In this document: piece by piece, positions 7,576-15,220 of the stretch
How positions within the stretch are numbered: the first letter of the stretch is position 1
How the letters are laid out: each line of letters starts with the position of its first letter
Origin: Planctomycetota bacterium
GTDB taxonomy: Bacteria; Planctomycetota; PUPC01; DSUN01
Length of the DNA stretch: 32,223 nt
Assembly (NCBI GenBank): GCA_016872875.1
Contig: VGYW01000036.1
Span: 1-32,223 of the forward strand
Reading direction: 5' to 3'
Program-made: the position numbers and the translations under genes
The notes under the pieces: model-generated
What the model was told of the DNA's origin: nothing
Seen by the model: only the letters and a program-made list of their open reading frames with translations
Database searches by the model: none

Positions 7576-7660
7576 GGACGCGTGACTCGTGACGCGTGAC
7601 AAGACCAGAACAGTGAGGGTTTTTCTTGTCACGCATCACGCGTCACGGGTCACGCGTCCG
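7576..7660. repeat. Inverted pair of GTGACGC heptanucleotide arrays
   Basis: The left arm has GTGACTC, GTGACGC, GTGACAA; the right arm has TTGTCAC, GCATCAC, GCGTCAC, GGGTCAC. The arms are inverted copies, the right one longer by one unit, with about 20 nt between. It lies between hdrB and the HdrA-NuoE gene. Confidence 0.8.
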
Positions 7661-7670
7661 ACGCATCGTC

Positions 7671-8615
7671 CTACAGATAAACTCCTGTCTCAACCAACCC
7701 CTTCTCAACCAGGAGGGGCATGGGGTCCACAATCTGTTTGTCCAGGCACAGCACTTCGGGTCCCAGCCCCATCGCGAGGGCCATGAGCTGGGTGAAGTAG
7801 AGGACGGGCAGGCCGAGCTGCTGGCCGAGCAGGCCCTCGGCGTCGGACTGATACATGTCCATGTTCGCCTGGCAGAGGGGGCAGGCGACGGCTACGACGT
7901 CGGCCCCGGACTCCTTTGCGACCTGGAGGAGCTGGCCGCTGAGGCGGATGACGGTGTCCTGACGGGCCAGCGTGAGCGATGCGCCGCAGCACTCGGTCTT
8001 GAGCGGCCAGTCCACGGGCTCGGCGCCCGTGGCGGCCAACAGGTCGTCGAGGAGGGTTGGGTATTCGAGCTTGTCAATCCGCAGCCCCTCTGGGAAGCGG
8101 GTGAGGAGGCAGCCGTAGTAGGCGGCGACCTTGAGGCCGGCGAGGGGGCGGGTGACGCGGGCGCGGATGGCCTCGACGCCGATCTCGCTCGCCAGGAGTT
8201 CGGCCAGGTGGAGCACACGGCACTTCCCCTGGTAGTTCTCCTCGATGATCTCATTCACCTTGGCGAGCAGCTTCGGATCGCTCTGAAGCTCGTGGTTGGC
8301 GGTCTTGAGTCGGCTGTAGCAGGCCGAGCAACAGGTCAGGACGTCGAGCCCCTGGCGTTCGGCCGCGGCCAGCGAGATGCCGGGCAGCGCGAGCGAGAGC
8401 AGGTGGCTCGTGGCGTGGGCCGGCGTGGCGCCGCAGCAGACCCAATCTTCGACATCCTCCAGTTCGACGCCCAGCGCTCCCAGAAGGGCGCGCGCCGAGC
8501 GGTCGTACTCCACCGCGCTGGAGAGGAGAGAACACCCAGGGAAGTAGGCAACGTGCCGCGTGCCGCGTGCCGGGTGCCCAAAGCCATCGTCGCGTGCAAA
8601 CCCGTTTGTGCTCAT
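7671..8615 (-). CDS. hdrB: Heterodisulfide reductase subunit B-like (HdrB)
   Basis: A 314-residue protein with both cysteine-rich CCG domains that hold the non-cubane 4Fe-4S clusters in HdrB: YFPGCSL, WVCCGAT and CCSACYSRL in the first half, YYGCLL, TECCGAS and ACPLCQAN in the second. All expected cysteines appear present, so it should be catalytically competent for a disulfide or related thiol substrate, which the sequence does not name. The ATG at 8615 overlaps the hdrC stop (TGATG). The first 25 residues before the conserved YFPGCS are atypical and partly encoded by a heptanucleotide repeat. With HdrC and the split HdrA it completes an HdrABC set; use outside methanogens is well known, so no methanogenesis is implied. 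Confidence 0.93.
   Translation of the reverse strand: MSTNGFARDDGFGHPARGTRHVAYFPGCSLLSSAVEYDRSARALLGALGVELEDVEDWVCCGATPAHATSHLLSLALPGISLAAAERQGLDVLTCCSACYSRLKTANHELQSDPKLLAKVNEIIEENYQGKCRVLHLAELLASEIGVEAIRARVTRPLAGLKVAAYYGCLLTRFPEGLRIDKLEYPTLLDDLLAATGAEPVDWPLKTECCGASLTLARQDTVIRLSGQLLQVAKESGADVVAVACPLCQANMDMYQSDAEGLLGQQLGLPVLYFTQLMALAMGLGPEVLCLDKQIVDPMPLLVEKGLVETGVYL
8553..8580. repeat. GTGCCGC heptanucleotide repeat in hdrB 5' coding end
   Basis: Units GTGCCGC, GTGCCGC, GTGCCGG and GTGCCCA. On the coding strand they give the HPARGTRH stretch directly before the conserved HdrB N-terminus. It may be an in-frame insertion close to the start codon. Confidence 0.75.
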
Positions 8616-9223
8616 CAATGCCTTCCCCCCTCCCCCCTCGCCCCTCGTCCCTCGCCCCTTGCTTCGGCCTCAGCGACGCGCCGGAAGACGCGCTGAAGCC
8701 TGTCAATCCTCTTGATCTTGTGCGGCGACAAGGCGACCTTGCCCTTGAGGAAGAACCAGGGTGCCTTGGCCATGTTGGTGAAGAGGCGGCCTGAGTTGAT
8801 GTTGTAGCTGCCCATGAGGGCGATCTCGCCGAGGCGGCCGAACTCCTCGACGCAGTCGAGGAAGCTGCGGTAGAATGCCCACACGCGTGCGGCGGAGGCG
8901 GGCGGCTCGATGCCGCGCCGCTGGGCCATCGCCCGAAGCGTGTCCATCACCCGCACGATATCCACGTTCATCGGGCACCGGGTGTTGCACGTGCCGCAGG
9001 CGACGCAGCACCAGACGGTTTCGTTGTGGAGCGCCTCGTCTTCGAGGCCCAGTTGAACGAGGCGGAGGACGCGGTTCGGCGAGAGGTCGAGGTCTGGGAA
9101 GACGGGGCATCCGCCGGAGCACTTGCCGCACTGGTAGCAGGTGCTGAGGCCCTGGCCGCTTGCGGCCTCGACCGCGTGGCGGAAATCCGAGCTCAGAGCC
9201 TTCTCTGTCAGATCCCACTTCAC
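8615..9223 (-). CDS. hdrC: Heterodisulfide reductase subunit C-like (HdrC)
   Basis: A 202-residue protein with two 4Fe-4S motifs, CYQCGKCSGGCP and CVACGTCNTRCP, separated as in HdrC, followed by the usual NVDIVRVMDTLR helix. No membrane helices, so it is the soluble HdrC type that links HdrA to HdrB. A GTG start at 9223 is preferred, with AAGAGG 6 nt upstream; a longer frame to 9253 exists but its extra codons come from a heptanucleotide repeat. The last 15 residues (E/G/R-rich) are also encoded by a heptanucleotide repeat, so the functional C-terminus probably ends earlier. It is first in the hdr gene order and its stop overlaps the hdrB start. Confidence 0.92.
   Translation of the reverse strand: MKWDLTEKALSSDFRHAVEAASGQGLSTCYQCGKCSGGCPVFPDLDLSPNRVLRLVQLGLEDEALHNETVWCCVACGTCNTRCPMNVDIVRVMDTLRAMAQRRGIEPPASAARVWAFYRSFLDCVEEFGRLGEIALMGSYNINSGRLFTNMAKAPWFFLKGKVALSPHKIKRIDRLQRVFRRVAEAEARGEGRGARGEGGRH
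8625..8660. repeat. CCCCTCG heptanucleotide repeat in hdrC 3' coding end
   Basis: Successive units on the plus strand are variants of CCCCTCG (including CCCTCGT) with 7-nt spacing. It encodes the E/A/R/G-rich tail of HdrC up to its stop codon. Confidence 0.7.
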
Positions 9224-9240
9224 GAGCGGCCTCTTTTCCT

Positions 9241-9265
9241 GGTCACGCGTCACGCGTCACGCGTC
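9241..9265. repeat. GCGTCAC heptanucleotide repeat upstream of hdrC
   Basis: Three and a half GCGTCAC units lie 18 nt upstream of the hdrC GTG. It has the same unit as the array at 7576-7660 but no obvious inverted partner. Confidence 0.75.
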
Positions 9266-9351
9266 GTGCGCACAGGGACCCCATCGCGGCAAGCCGCAAC
9301 CAAACGCGGAGGAAAAATCTTTCCGAAAAACACGATTCTGGATGTTTGTAG

Positions 9352-9414
9352 CACAGGGACCACAGGGACCACAGGGACCGCAGGGACCGCAGGGACCGCA
9401 GGGACCGCAGGGAC
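9352..9414. repeat. Seven-unit 9-nt tandem repeat between the large cytochrome and hdrC
   Basis: Three CACAGGGAC units are followed by four CGCAGGGAC units without interruption. One further copy of the core lies near 9269. This repeat fills much of the 207-nt intergenic gap. It is a perfect-unit minisatellite and could vary in copy number. Confidence 0.9.
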
Positions 9415-9430
9415 ATAGGGGCGCCAGACG

Positions 9431-12400
9431 TCACGGCCTAGCCTCCTTCGTGGCCTCGGCTCGGGGCAGGAGGGCAGTTGCCTTCTTGGCCTCGGCCTCG
9501 GCGCGGGTGAGGAGGGTGGAGATGTAGGCGTAGTTGTGCGCGCCGTAGCTGCCGTCGGTGACGACGCATGAGACACGCCCCTTTGCGGCGGCGAGGAGCT
9601 TGGCTGCTTCGTCGGCGGCGCCCTGCTTGTCCGGTGGCACGGGCACCTTGCCCGTGAGCCACTGGCTGGAAGCCAGTGCCACCAGCCGCTCCTCGAGGGC
9701 CTTCACCCGCCCCCGCGTCTCCTTCTGCCAGTCGGCCAGCATGTCGCCGTAGTCCTTGTCCCCGTGGCAGCCGGCGCACTGGCGGGCGCTGGCGGTGCGG
9801 GTGGTGAAGCTGGCGGTTCCGACGGCGACCTGTTTGGCCTCGATGTGGCAGCCGTCGCAGGCCACGCCGGCCTTGAACATCGCGTCGGGCTCGGCGGGCA
9901 GGTCGGCGACGGCCTTGCCTGCGTAGACCTGTTCCTGAACCGAGTGGCGGGTGCCGTTGTGGCAGGTTGCGCACTTGGCCGAGGCCATCAGTTGGTGCGG
10001 CTTCATCCCGTCGCCGTGGCGGATTTCGTCGTGGCACTGGAGGCAGTCGAAGTGCCCCTTCGAGACGTGGACGAGGTGGAACTGCTCCTGGTCCTTGACC
10101 TCGGGCGTCCGCTTCAGATGGCAGCTCTGGCAGCGGGTGGACGACACGGCGCCGTCGCCCTGGGTGATCTGGCTGTGGCAGTGCTCGCAGCGGGCGTCCT
10201 TCTTGCCCTTGAGGAAGTCCTTGTGGCTGAAGGCCTGGCCCATGAACTTCACGGGCTTCTCGGGCAGGACGTGACAGGTCTGGCACTCGCCGGCGGCAAC
10301 CGGCTTGCTCCCGCGGCCGTAGAAGTGGCAGGTGAGACACGTCGTCTCGGCCACGCTGATGTGCTGGCCCTCGACCATCTGGCCGTGGCAGCTCACGCAG
10401 TTGAGCTCCTTGCCGCGCGGGTGGCCGCTGAGGTGGCGCTCGTGGCTGAACTTCACCTTGCCGTGAAAGAGCACCGTCTTCTTGTTATGGTCCATGTCCG
10501 CGTGGCAGCCGGAGCGCATGCACGAGGCGTTGCTGATCATCGCGTGGGGCTTGTTGTCGTAGGCGTGCGAGATGTACTTGACGAGCTGGATCATGCCGGC
10601 CATCTTGCCCTCCAGCTCCGCCCCCACGCCCGGCTCGTAGTGGCATTGCACGCAGGCCACGTCCCGGTGCGAGGAGTGCTGCCAGCTCTCGTAGTAGTCG
10701 CCCATGTAGTGGCAGGAGATGCAGAACTTGGGGTGCTCGGTGAGCTTGACCGAGTATGCGCCGAGGACGAGCGTGCCCATGCCGAACACGGGGACGGCCA
10801 CGAGCGCCGCGCCGCGCCAGGTGAAGATCGAGATCATCGGCAGAGTACCGATGCGGTCCACCAGCCGCTTCGCATAGGGGAGCAGGTAGAGCGCCCCGAG
10901 CACGCACGCCCCAATCACCAGGTAGAAGAGCACGTCCTGCGTGAATCGCGTCGTGCTCGCCTTCACCCAGTCGTAGGTCAGAAGGGCGAACGACAGGGTG
11001 AGGAGGAACGCGAAGACGTCCTGGCGCAGGATGAGGAAGAGTGCGGCGAACACGATGCCGCAGACAAGGAAGACGTGCCAGGAGCCGTTGGCGACGGGCG
11101 AGAAGACGGTGACGAGTCCGCAGAAGGAGGCGAGTAGCGCGGCGGCGGTGTAGAGCGCGGGCGCCCAGGCGGCCAGGCGGGACTTCTGGACCCCATAGCC
11201 CAGGCCGAGCCAGACGAGTGCGAGAGCCGCCACAACGTAGGCCTGGAGGCGGTACGGCGTGCCGGCCCATGCCGCCGCGCCGAGGAGCGCCGCGAGCGTG
11301 GCCCAGCACGCGAGCCCCACGCGGACGCCGGTGGAGGGCTGGAGGCGCGCCTTGAGGGCGTAGAGCGCGACGAAGCACAGGCAGCTCAGCGCCGCGGTTG
11401 ACCCGTTGCCGGGCCAGGCCCGAGCCAGCGCTGCCGCCGCCACGGCGATGCCCGTCAGGTGGCCCACCGTCGCCCAGGCGTGGGCCTCGGCTGGAAGGGC
11501 GTGCCGCGCGGCAATCGCCAGAGCGAAGAGCACGGCCGCGACCCCCGCTCCGGCGGCCACCCGGGCGTCGAGCCGCGCGGTCAGGCCGAAGATGGCCAGC
11601 AGCGCGCCCAGCGAGAAGAGCGCCGCCGCGAGGCGCGCGCGGCGCGCCTGGCGGCTCAGCGCCCAGGCCACCGAGCCGGCCGCCGCCAGCGCAAGCACGG
11701 ACGCTCCGGCACCCGCGGCTCCGAAGTGGCTGAACGGGCTCCACGCAACCGTTCCAACCACCGCCACCCAGGCCCCCACGGAGACGAGCGAGCGGAACAC
11801 GTCGCGTTCGCCTGCGCTGGCGCGCCAGCCGGCAAGCACCAGGGCCACGACGCCCGTGGCCGTCAAAGCGCACAAGGCGGGCCGCGCGCCCGATGAGCCC
11901 GCAAGGACCACCGCGGCAACGGAAAGAGTGAGCCAAGAGAGGCAGGCCGCTCCATTTCGGATTTCGGATTCCGGATTTCGGATTTCAGATTTCAATCCGC
12001 AATCCGCAATCCGCAATCCGCAATGCGCCATAGCGGCTATCAGTGCGCCGAGCCAGCAGATGAACCAGGGGGGAAACCCGCCGACGGGGAACATGAGGGA
12101 CGCGGTGACTAGCGCCCCGGCGAGGCAGGGGCCAAGGGCATAGAGGAACCAGCGCGCCTCGCGGCGCAGCCCGTTCGCTGCCGCAAACACGGCTCCCGCC
12201 AACGCGCCGACGAGTGCCGCCGCCGGCACGCCCGACAGCAGCGGCACAAGCCACGCGAATAGCGCGGGGAACGCCGCGCCCTCGGCCAGGGCACGCAGGG
12301 CAGCAGGATTCCCGATTTCTGATTTCTGATCTCTGATTGCTGATCTCAGAGCCCACGCGAGGGCGGAGATGGCGGCGAAAAGGAGAAACGGGGCAGCGAA

Positions 12401-13555
12401 GAGCCAGGCGGTCCGCGCCTGGACGGGCAGCAGCCGGCCGGCGCCGAGCAAGCCAGCAGAAAGGAAGAAGAGCGCAGGAAGAACATAGAGGTTTCGGACC
12501 GCGGGCGCCTCGCGCCGGCGCTCGTAGGCGATCCAGGTGAAGATCAGGCCGAACGCGAGGGCGGCCAGAGGCACCTCCCCCGACGCCGGGGCCACGAACA
12601 CGGGCGGCACCAGCGGGACGGCGAGCGCCATCGAGCCCAGGAAGAGCCACTTCGCAAGGGCGCGGTCGGCCAGCGTCGCGCGCCGCACGTCGCCCACCGC
12701 GTCGCTCAGCCACCTGTAGCCCAGCCACAGCACGAGCGAGGCGAGTGCGAGGCCGAAGAGGAAGAAGGCCCAGCGGGAGACCGCGAAGAGGAGGGAGATG
12801 AACAGGGCCGTTGCCGCGCAGATAGGGAAGGCCCCGAAGCGCATTTCGGATTTCGGATTTCGGATTTCGGGTTTCAATCCGGAATGAGGAGCCCGCGCGA
12901 GGGCGCCCAGGTAGAGCATCGCTCCCGCCGACGCCACGGCGGGCAGCCAGGCGAAGGCCGACGATGCCGCCGCAGAAACCGCCATCATGCTCCCGAGCAG
13001 CAGGAACGCGCAGGATACATAGATGTAGAGGGTCCCGCCCACGAGAAACGTGTGGGTGAGGTAGAGCGCCGCGTAGCCGAGAAGCGTCGCGCCCGCCACG
13101 AAGCGGGCGAGTCCCTCGCCCGCCATGAGCCGGGGCACCTGGACCAGCGCCCAGGCCGTGAAGACGGCCACGGTGATGTGCATGGCCCGGAGGACCGCCG
13201 CGGGGAACGAGGCCCGCTCGGCGGGCAGGCGGCGCGAGAGGCGGCGCGCCACGAGCCACAGCGCCACCACCAGCGGCACGGAGAGGAGCGGGAATGCCTC
13301 GCCCGGCGCGCCGAAGGCGTGACACACGAGGAAGTACGACGCCGCGCCCAGGAGCATGGTGGGGTAGAGGAAGTGCGACCGCGCCGTGGCCACCGACGCC
13401 GCAAGGTAGAAGCAGGAGAAGACGAGGACGAGGACGGCGGCGAGCGCGGGTTGCGCCGTGGCAAACCCGCTTGCGGCCAGCAGGAGGATGAAGGCGATCA
13501 ACAGCCCGAGGTGCTGGAGCGCCTCGGCTGGGAACGCGGCCAGTCTGTTCCTCAC
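9431..13555 (-). CDS. Giant polytopic membrane protein with C-terminal 12-heme cytochrome c domain
   Basis: A 1374-residue protein. Residues 1-930 are almost continuously hydrophobic, with roughly 25-30 possible membrane helices and no recognised transporter or oxidoreductase family. From C945 the sequence is a multiheme c-type cytochrome: 11 CxxCH sites and one CX4CH site (CMRSGCH, the third), in the same order and spacing as the 12 sites of the protein at 16039-17424. After the last heme (near 1258) come a helical segment and an A/K/E-rich tail. The heme domain should be extracytoplasmic. Three heptanucleotide arrays encode SEIRNP-like loops between membrane helices (near residues 223-237, 402-416, 510-534), and a palindrome encodes part of the tail. 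The GTG at 13555 is the likely start, though not certain. Inferred role: an electron conduit between the membrane and periplasm. Confidence 0.85.
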   Translation of the reverse strand: MRNRLAAFPAEALQHLGLLIAFILLLAASGFATAQPALAAVLVLVFSCFYLAASVATARSHFLYPTMLLGAASYFLVCHAFGAPGEAFPLLSVPLVVALWLVARRLSRRLPAERASFPAAVLRAMHITVAVFTAWALVQVPRLMAGEGLARFVAGATLLGYAALYLTHTFLVGGTLYIYVSCAFLLLGSMMAVSAAASSAFAWLPAVASAGAMLYLGALARAPHSGLKPEIRNPKSEMRFGAFPICAATALFISLLFAVSRWAFFLFGLALASLVLWLGYRWLSDAVGDVRRATLADRALAKWLFLGSMALAVPLVPPVFVAPASGEVPLAALAFGLIFTWIAYERRREAPAVRNLYVLPALFFLSAGLLGAGRLLPVQARTAWLFAAPFLLFAAISALAWALRSAIRDQKSEIGNPAALRALAEGAAFPALFAWLVPLLSGVPAAALVGALAGAVFAAANGLRREARWFLYALGPCLAGALVTASLMFPVGGFPPWFICWLGALIAAMAHCGLRIADCGLKSEIRNPESEIRNGAACLSWLTLSVAAVVLAGSSGARPALCALTATGVVALVLAGWRASAGERDVFRSLVSVGAWVAVVGTVAWSPFSHFGAAGAGASVLALAAAGSVAWALSRQARRARLAAALFSLGALLAIFGLTARLDARVAAGAGVAAVLFALAIAARHALPAEAHAWATVGHLTGIAVAAAALARAWPGNGSTAALSCLCFVALYALKARLQPSTGVRVGLACWATLAALLGAAAWAGTPYRLQAYVVAALALVWLGLGYGVQKSRLAAWAPALYTAAALLASFCGLVTVFSPVANGSWHVFLVCGIVFAALFLILRQDVFAFLLTLSFALLTYDWVKASTTRFTQDVLFYLVIGACVLGALYLLPYAKRLVDRIGTLPMISIFTWRGAALVAVPVFGMGTLVLGAYSVKLTEHPKFCISCHYMGDYYESWQHSSHRDVACVQCHYEPGVGAELEGKMAGMIQLVKYISHAYDNKPHAMISNASCMRSGCHADMDHNKKTVLFHGKVKFSHERHLSGHPRGKELNCVSCHGQMVEGQHISVAETTCLTCHFYGRGSKPVAAGECQTCHVLPEKPVKFMGQAFSHKDFLKGKKDARCEHCHSQITQGDGAVSSTRCQSCHLKRTPEVKDQEQFHLVHVSKGHFDCLQCHDEIRHGDGMKPHQLMASAKCATCHNGTRHSVQEQVYAGKAVADLPAEPDAMFKAGVACDGCHIEAKQVAVGTASFTTRTASARQCAGCHGDKDYGDMLADWQKETRGRVKALEERLVALASSQWLTGKVPVPPDKQGAADEAAKLLAAAKGRVSCVVTDGSYGAHNYAYISTLLTRAEAEAKKATALLPRAEATKEARP
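9633..9683. repeat. Cloverleaf-like palindrome in the cytochrome 3' coding end
   Basis: Outer arms GGTGGCAC and GTGCCACC enclose two smaller hairpins (CACGGGCACC/TTGCCCGTG and CACTGGCT/AGCCAGTG). It encodes the ASSQWLTGKVPVPP part of the tail beyond the last heme. Confidence 0.75.
11954..12028. repeat. ATTTCGG / AATCCGC paired heptanucleotide arrays inside the large cytochrome gene
   Basis: About six ATTTCGG-type units are followed directly by about five AATCCGC units, which are near reverse complements of the first set. It is read in frame as a hydrophilic loop (residues near 510-534) between hydrophobic segments. Confidence 0.85.
12307..12350. repeat. GATTTCT heptanucleotide array inside the large cytochrome gene
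   Basis: Six degenerate units (GATTCCC, GATTTCT, GATTTCT, GATCTCT, GATTGCT, GATCTCA) encode the SAIRDQKSEIGNP loop between membrane segments. Confidence 0.8.
12843..12886. repeat. ATTTCGG heptanucleotide array inside the large cytochrome gene
   Basis: Four ATTTCGG units and a short inverted AATCCGGAAT part encode a GLKPEIRNPKSEMR loop between membrane segments. Confidence 0.85.
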
Positions 13556-13613
13556 GGCCCTACACGGCCCCTATGAAAGGCATTCCCGGACTGCCTCACA
13601 TGCGCGTTCGCAA

Positions 13614-13628
13614 GCACATTTCGTGCCG
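13614..13628 (-). promoter_or_regulatory. Weak candidate -24/-12 promoter for the large cytochrome gene
   Basis: The minus strand reads CGGCACGAAATGTGC. The -24 element GGCACG is good; the -12 element is GTGC rather than TTGC, but GG and GC are correctly spaced. The predicted start of transcription is about 47 nt before the GTG at 13555. Confidence 0.35.
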
Positions 13629-13659
13629 GGCGTTTGCCGACACGCGAGCGGCGGCCAGA

Positions 13660-13741
13660 GAGCCGCGAGCCTCCGGCAACCACGTGTGGTTGCCCGGCCC
13701 GAGGCTCGCGGCTCGCGGCTCGTGGCTCGAAGCTCGCGGCT
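13660..13741. repeat. GAGCCGC/GCGGCTC inverted heptanucleotide arrays around a 20-bp palindrome
   Basis: Short GAGCCGC arrays on the left and about six GCGGCTC-type units on the right flank the perfect palindrome GGCAACCACGTGTGGTTGCC (13675-13694). This occupies much of the 258-nt gap between the ahbC-like and large cytochrome genes, where no gene is seen. Confidence 0.8.
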
Positions 13742-13813
13742 GCCTTCCCACGCATCAGGTGTCACGCACCACGCTTCCGGGCTCCCCCTCGCTCTTCCCG
13801 GCAACGGCAAGGA

Positions 13814-15076
13814 TCAGCAGCCCATTTCGCAGAGGCTGGAACCGTGGTGCGCCCGGGCTTCGGAGCCCGGATTGCACTCCGGAACCCACGGTTGCCCCCG
13901 CTCGTGCTCCGTGAGGTAGCAGGCGGGGTCTTCGGCCCAGGGGTCGCCGTAGACGGCTTCGGCACGGAGGCGGCAGCCGCCGCAGATGGCCTTGTGGGCG
14001 CAGGTGGCGCACTTGCCCTTGAGGTGGTCGAGCTTGCCGCGAAGCTGGCAGAGGAGCGGGTTGGCGGGGTCGCGCCAGATGTCGGCGAACTTCCGCTCGC
14101 GCACGTTGCCCAGGGCCGCGTGGCGCCAGAAGCGGCAGGCGTGGACGCTCCCGAGCGGGTCCACGTTGGCCACCTTGCAGCCGGCCGAGCAGCCGCCGTG
14201 GCGCTGGAGGAGGCGGCGCGCCTCAGCCGCGCGTCCCTCGGTCGGCTCGGGCGCACGCTCGGCCAGGTAGGCCTGGAGGAATGCGCCGTCGGCGTGCTGG
14301 CACGTGGTGAGGACCTCGATGGGCACCCTTCGCCGCGCCCAGGCGAGCACGCGGCCGATGAGGAGGTCCATCGCCAGGCGCCGCTGCGCGGGCGTGACGT
14401 CGTGGTCCTTCAGGCGGGCGCCGCTCCCCGCGTACACGAGGTGGTAGAGGCAGAAGCGCGGCACGCGAAGCCCTTCGGCCAGATCGAGCACGCCGGACAG
14501 GTCGGCCAGGTTTTCGGCGTTGAGGGTGAAGCGGATGCCGGCCTTCACGCCGGCCGCGCTACACGCCTCGATGCCGGCCACGGCGTCGCGGAACGCGCCC
14601 GGCTTGGCGCGGAAGCGGTCGTGGGTAGCCTCCAGGCCGTCGAGGCTCACGCCCACGTACTGGACCCCCGCCGCCCTGATGCGCGCGGCGAGCTCGTGCG
14701 TGATGAGGGTGCCGTTGGTGGAGAGGACCGGGCGGATGCCCTTCTCGGTCGCGTAGCGCGCGAGGCCGAGGACGTCCTTGCGCAGCAGCGGCTCGCCCCC
14801 CGAGAAGATGACCGCCGGCACGCGGAGCGCCGCCAGGTCATTCACCAGCGCAAGGGCCTCCTCGGAGGTCAACTCCTCCTGATGGCCGCGCGCGGGGGCG
14901 TCCAGGTAGCAGTGGGGGCAGCGCAGGTTGCAGCGGTGGGTGATGCTCCAGACGACCAGCGGCGGCGAGGCGGTCGAGAACCTCAGGAGCCCCGGCTCCA
15001 CCCGGCCCGCAGCCTCCTGGCGCATCGCCTCCGCCACCGTCGCGGTTCCGCACAAGAGTCTGGTGAACCCGACCAT
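13814..15076 (-). CDS. ahbC: AhbC-like radical SAM heme-synthesis enzyme (didecarboxysiroheme deacetylase family)
   Basis: A 420-residue radical SAM/SPASM protein. The N-terminus MVGFTRLLCGT is typical of AhbC. The SAM cluster motif is CNLRCPHC (residues near 58-65) and FSGGEPLL is the glycine-rich motif. The SPASM part has CSAGCKVANVDPLG and, near the end, CATCAHKAICGGCR and DPACYL. In the siroheme route AhbC removes acetate side chains from didecarboxysiroheme; AhbD and NirJ are related alternatives. Heme supply fits the many c-type cytochromes nearby. The ATG at 15076 was chosen for the conserved start; the upstream frame adds unrelated residues. The last 25 residues come from a palindromic element and look like a read-through tail. 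It is transcribed away from the c554 cytochrome gene, from a candidate sigma-54 promoter. Confidence 0.78.
   Translation of the reverse strand: MVGFTRLLCGTATVAEAMRQEAAGRVEPGLLRFSTASPPLVVWSITHRCNLRCPHCYLDAPARGHQEELTSEEALALVNDLAALRVPAVIFSGGEPLLRKDVLGLARYATEKGIRPVLSTNGTLITHELAARIRAAGVQYVGVSLDGLEATHDRFRAKPGAFRDAVAGIEACSAAGVKAGIRFTLNAENLADLSGVLDLAEGLRVPRFCLYHLVYAGSGARLKDHDVTPAQRRLAMDLLIGRVLAWARRRVPIEVLTTCQHADGAFLQAYLAERAPEPTEGRAAEARRLLQRHGGCSAGCKVANVDPLGSVHACRFWRHAALGNVRERKFADIWRDPANPLLCQLRGKLDHLKGKCATCAHKAICGGCRLRAEAVYGDPWAEDPACYLTEHERGQPWVPECNPGSEARAHHGSSLCEMGC
13839..13893. repeat. Palindromic element in the ahbC-like 3' coding end
   Basis: Outer arms GAACCGTGG and CCCACGGTT enclose the hairpin CCGGGCTTCGGAGCCCGG. 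It encodes the extra C-terminal tail of the radical SAM protein beyond its last conserved cysteine segment. Confidence 0.7.
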
Positions 15077-15126
15077 CGTCCGGCCCCGCCTGCGAGTGGG
15101 ATCAGGGAGCAACGGCCTTGAGGCGA

Positions 15127-15141
15127 GCAAACTGCGTGCCG
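15127..15141 (-). promoter_or_regulatory. -24/-12 (sigma-54) promoter for the ahbC-like gene
   Basis: The minus strand reads CGGCACGCAGTTTGC, with GGCACG and TTGC at exact sigma-54 spacing; only the first T of TGGCAC differs. Transcription would start about 40 nt before the ATG at 15076. It is divergent from the promoter at 15340. Confidence 0.65.
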
Positions 15142-15220
15142 CCGCCCTTCGGCAGGCCGAGCGCGACGGCCCGACCCTGCCTCCGCCACGGTTCGCGCCA
15201 GTGGCAGCCGTTGAGGCGAA

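Noticed and set aside
5835..7592. 585-residue plus-strand ORF
   Set aside because: Antisense to NuoF and the HdrA-NuoE fusion, and it crosses repeat sequence between them.
1..9223. A nickel-iron hydrogenase encoded in this operon
   Set aside because: No large-subunit CxxC pairs or small subunit are visible; MvhD alone does not prove a hydrogenase.
9352..9414. Possible CRISPR array
   Set aside because: Units are 9 nt with no spacers; the heptanucleotide arrays likewise lack spacers.
9633..9654. Sigma-54 promoter TGGCAC...TTGC inside the cytochrome gene
   Set aside because: Spacing between the two elements is two bases too long, and it is part of a palindrome.
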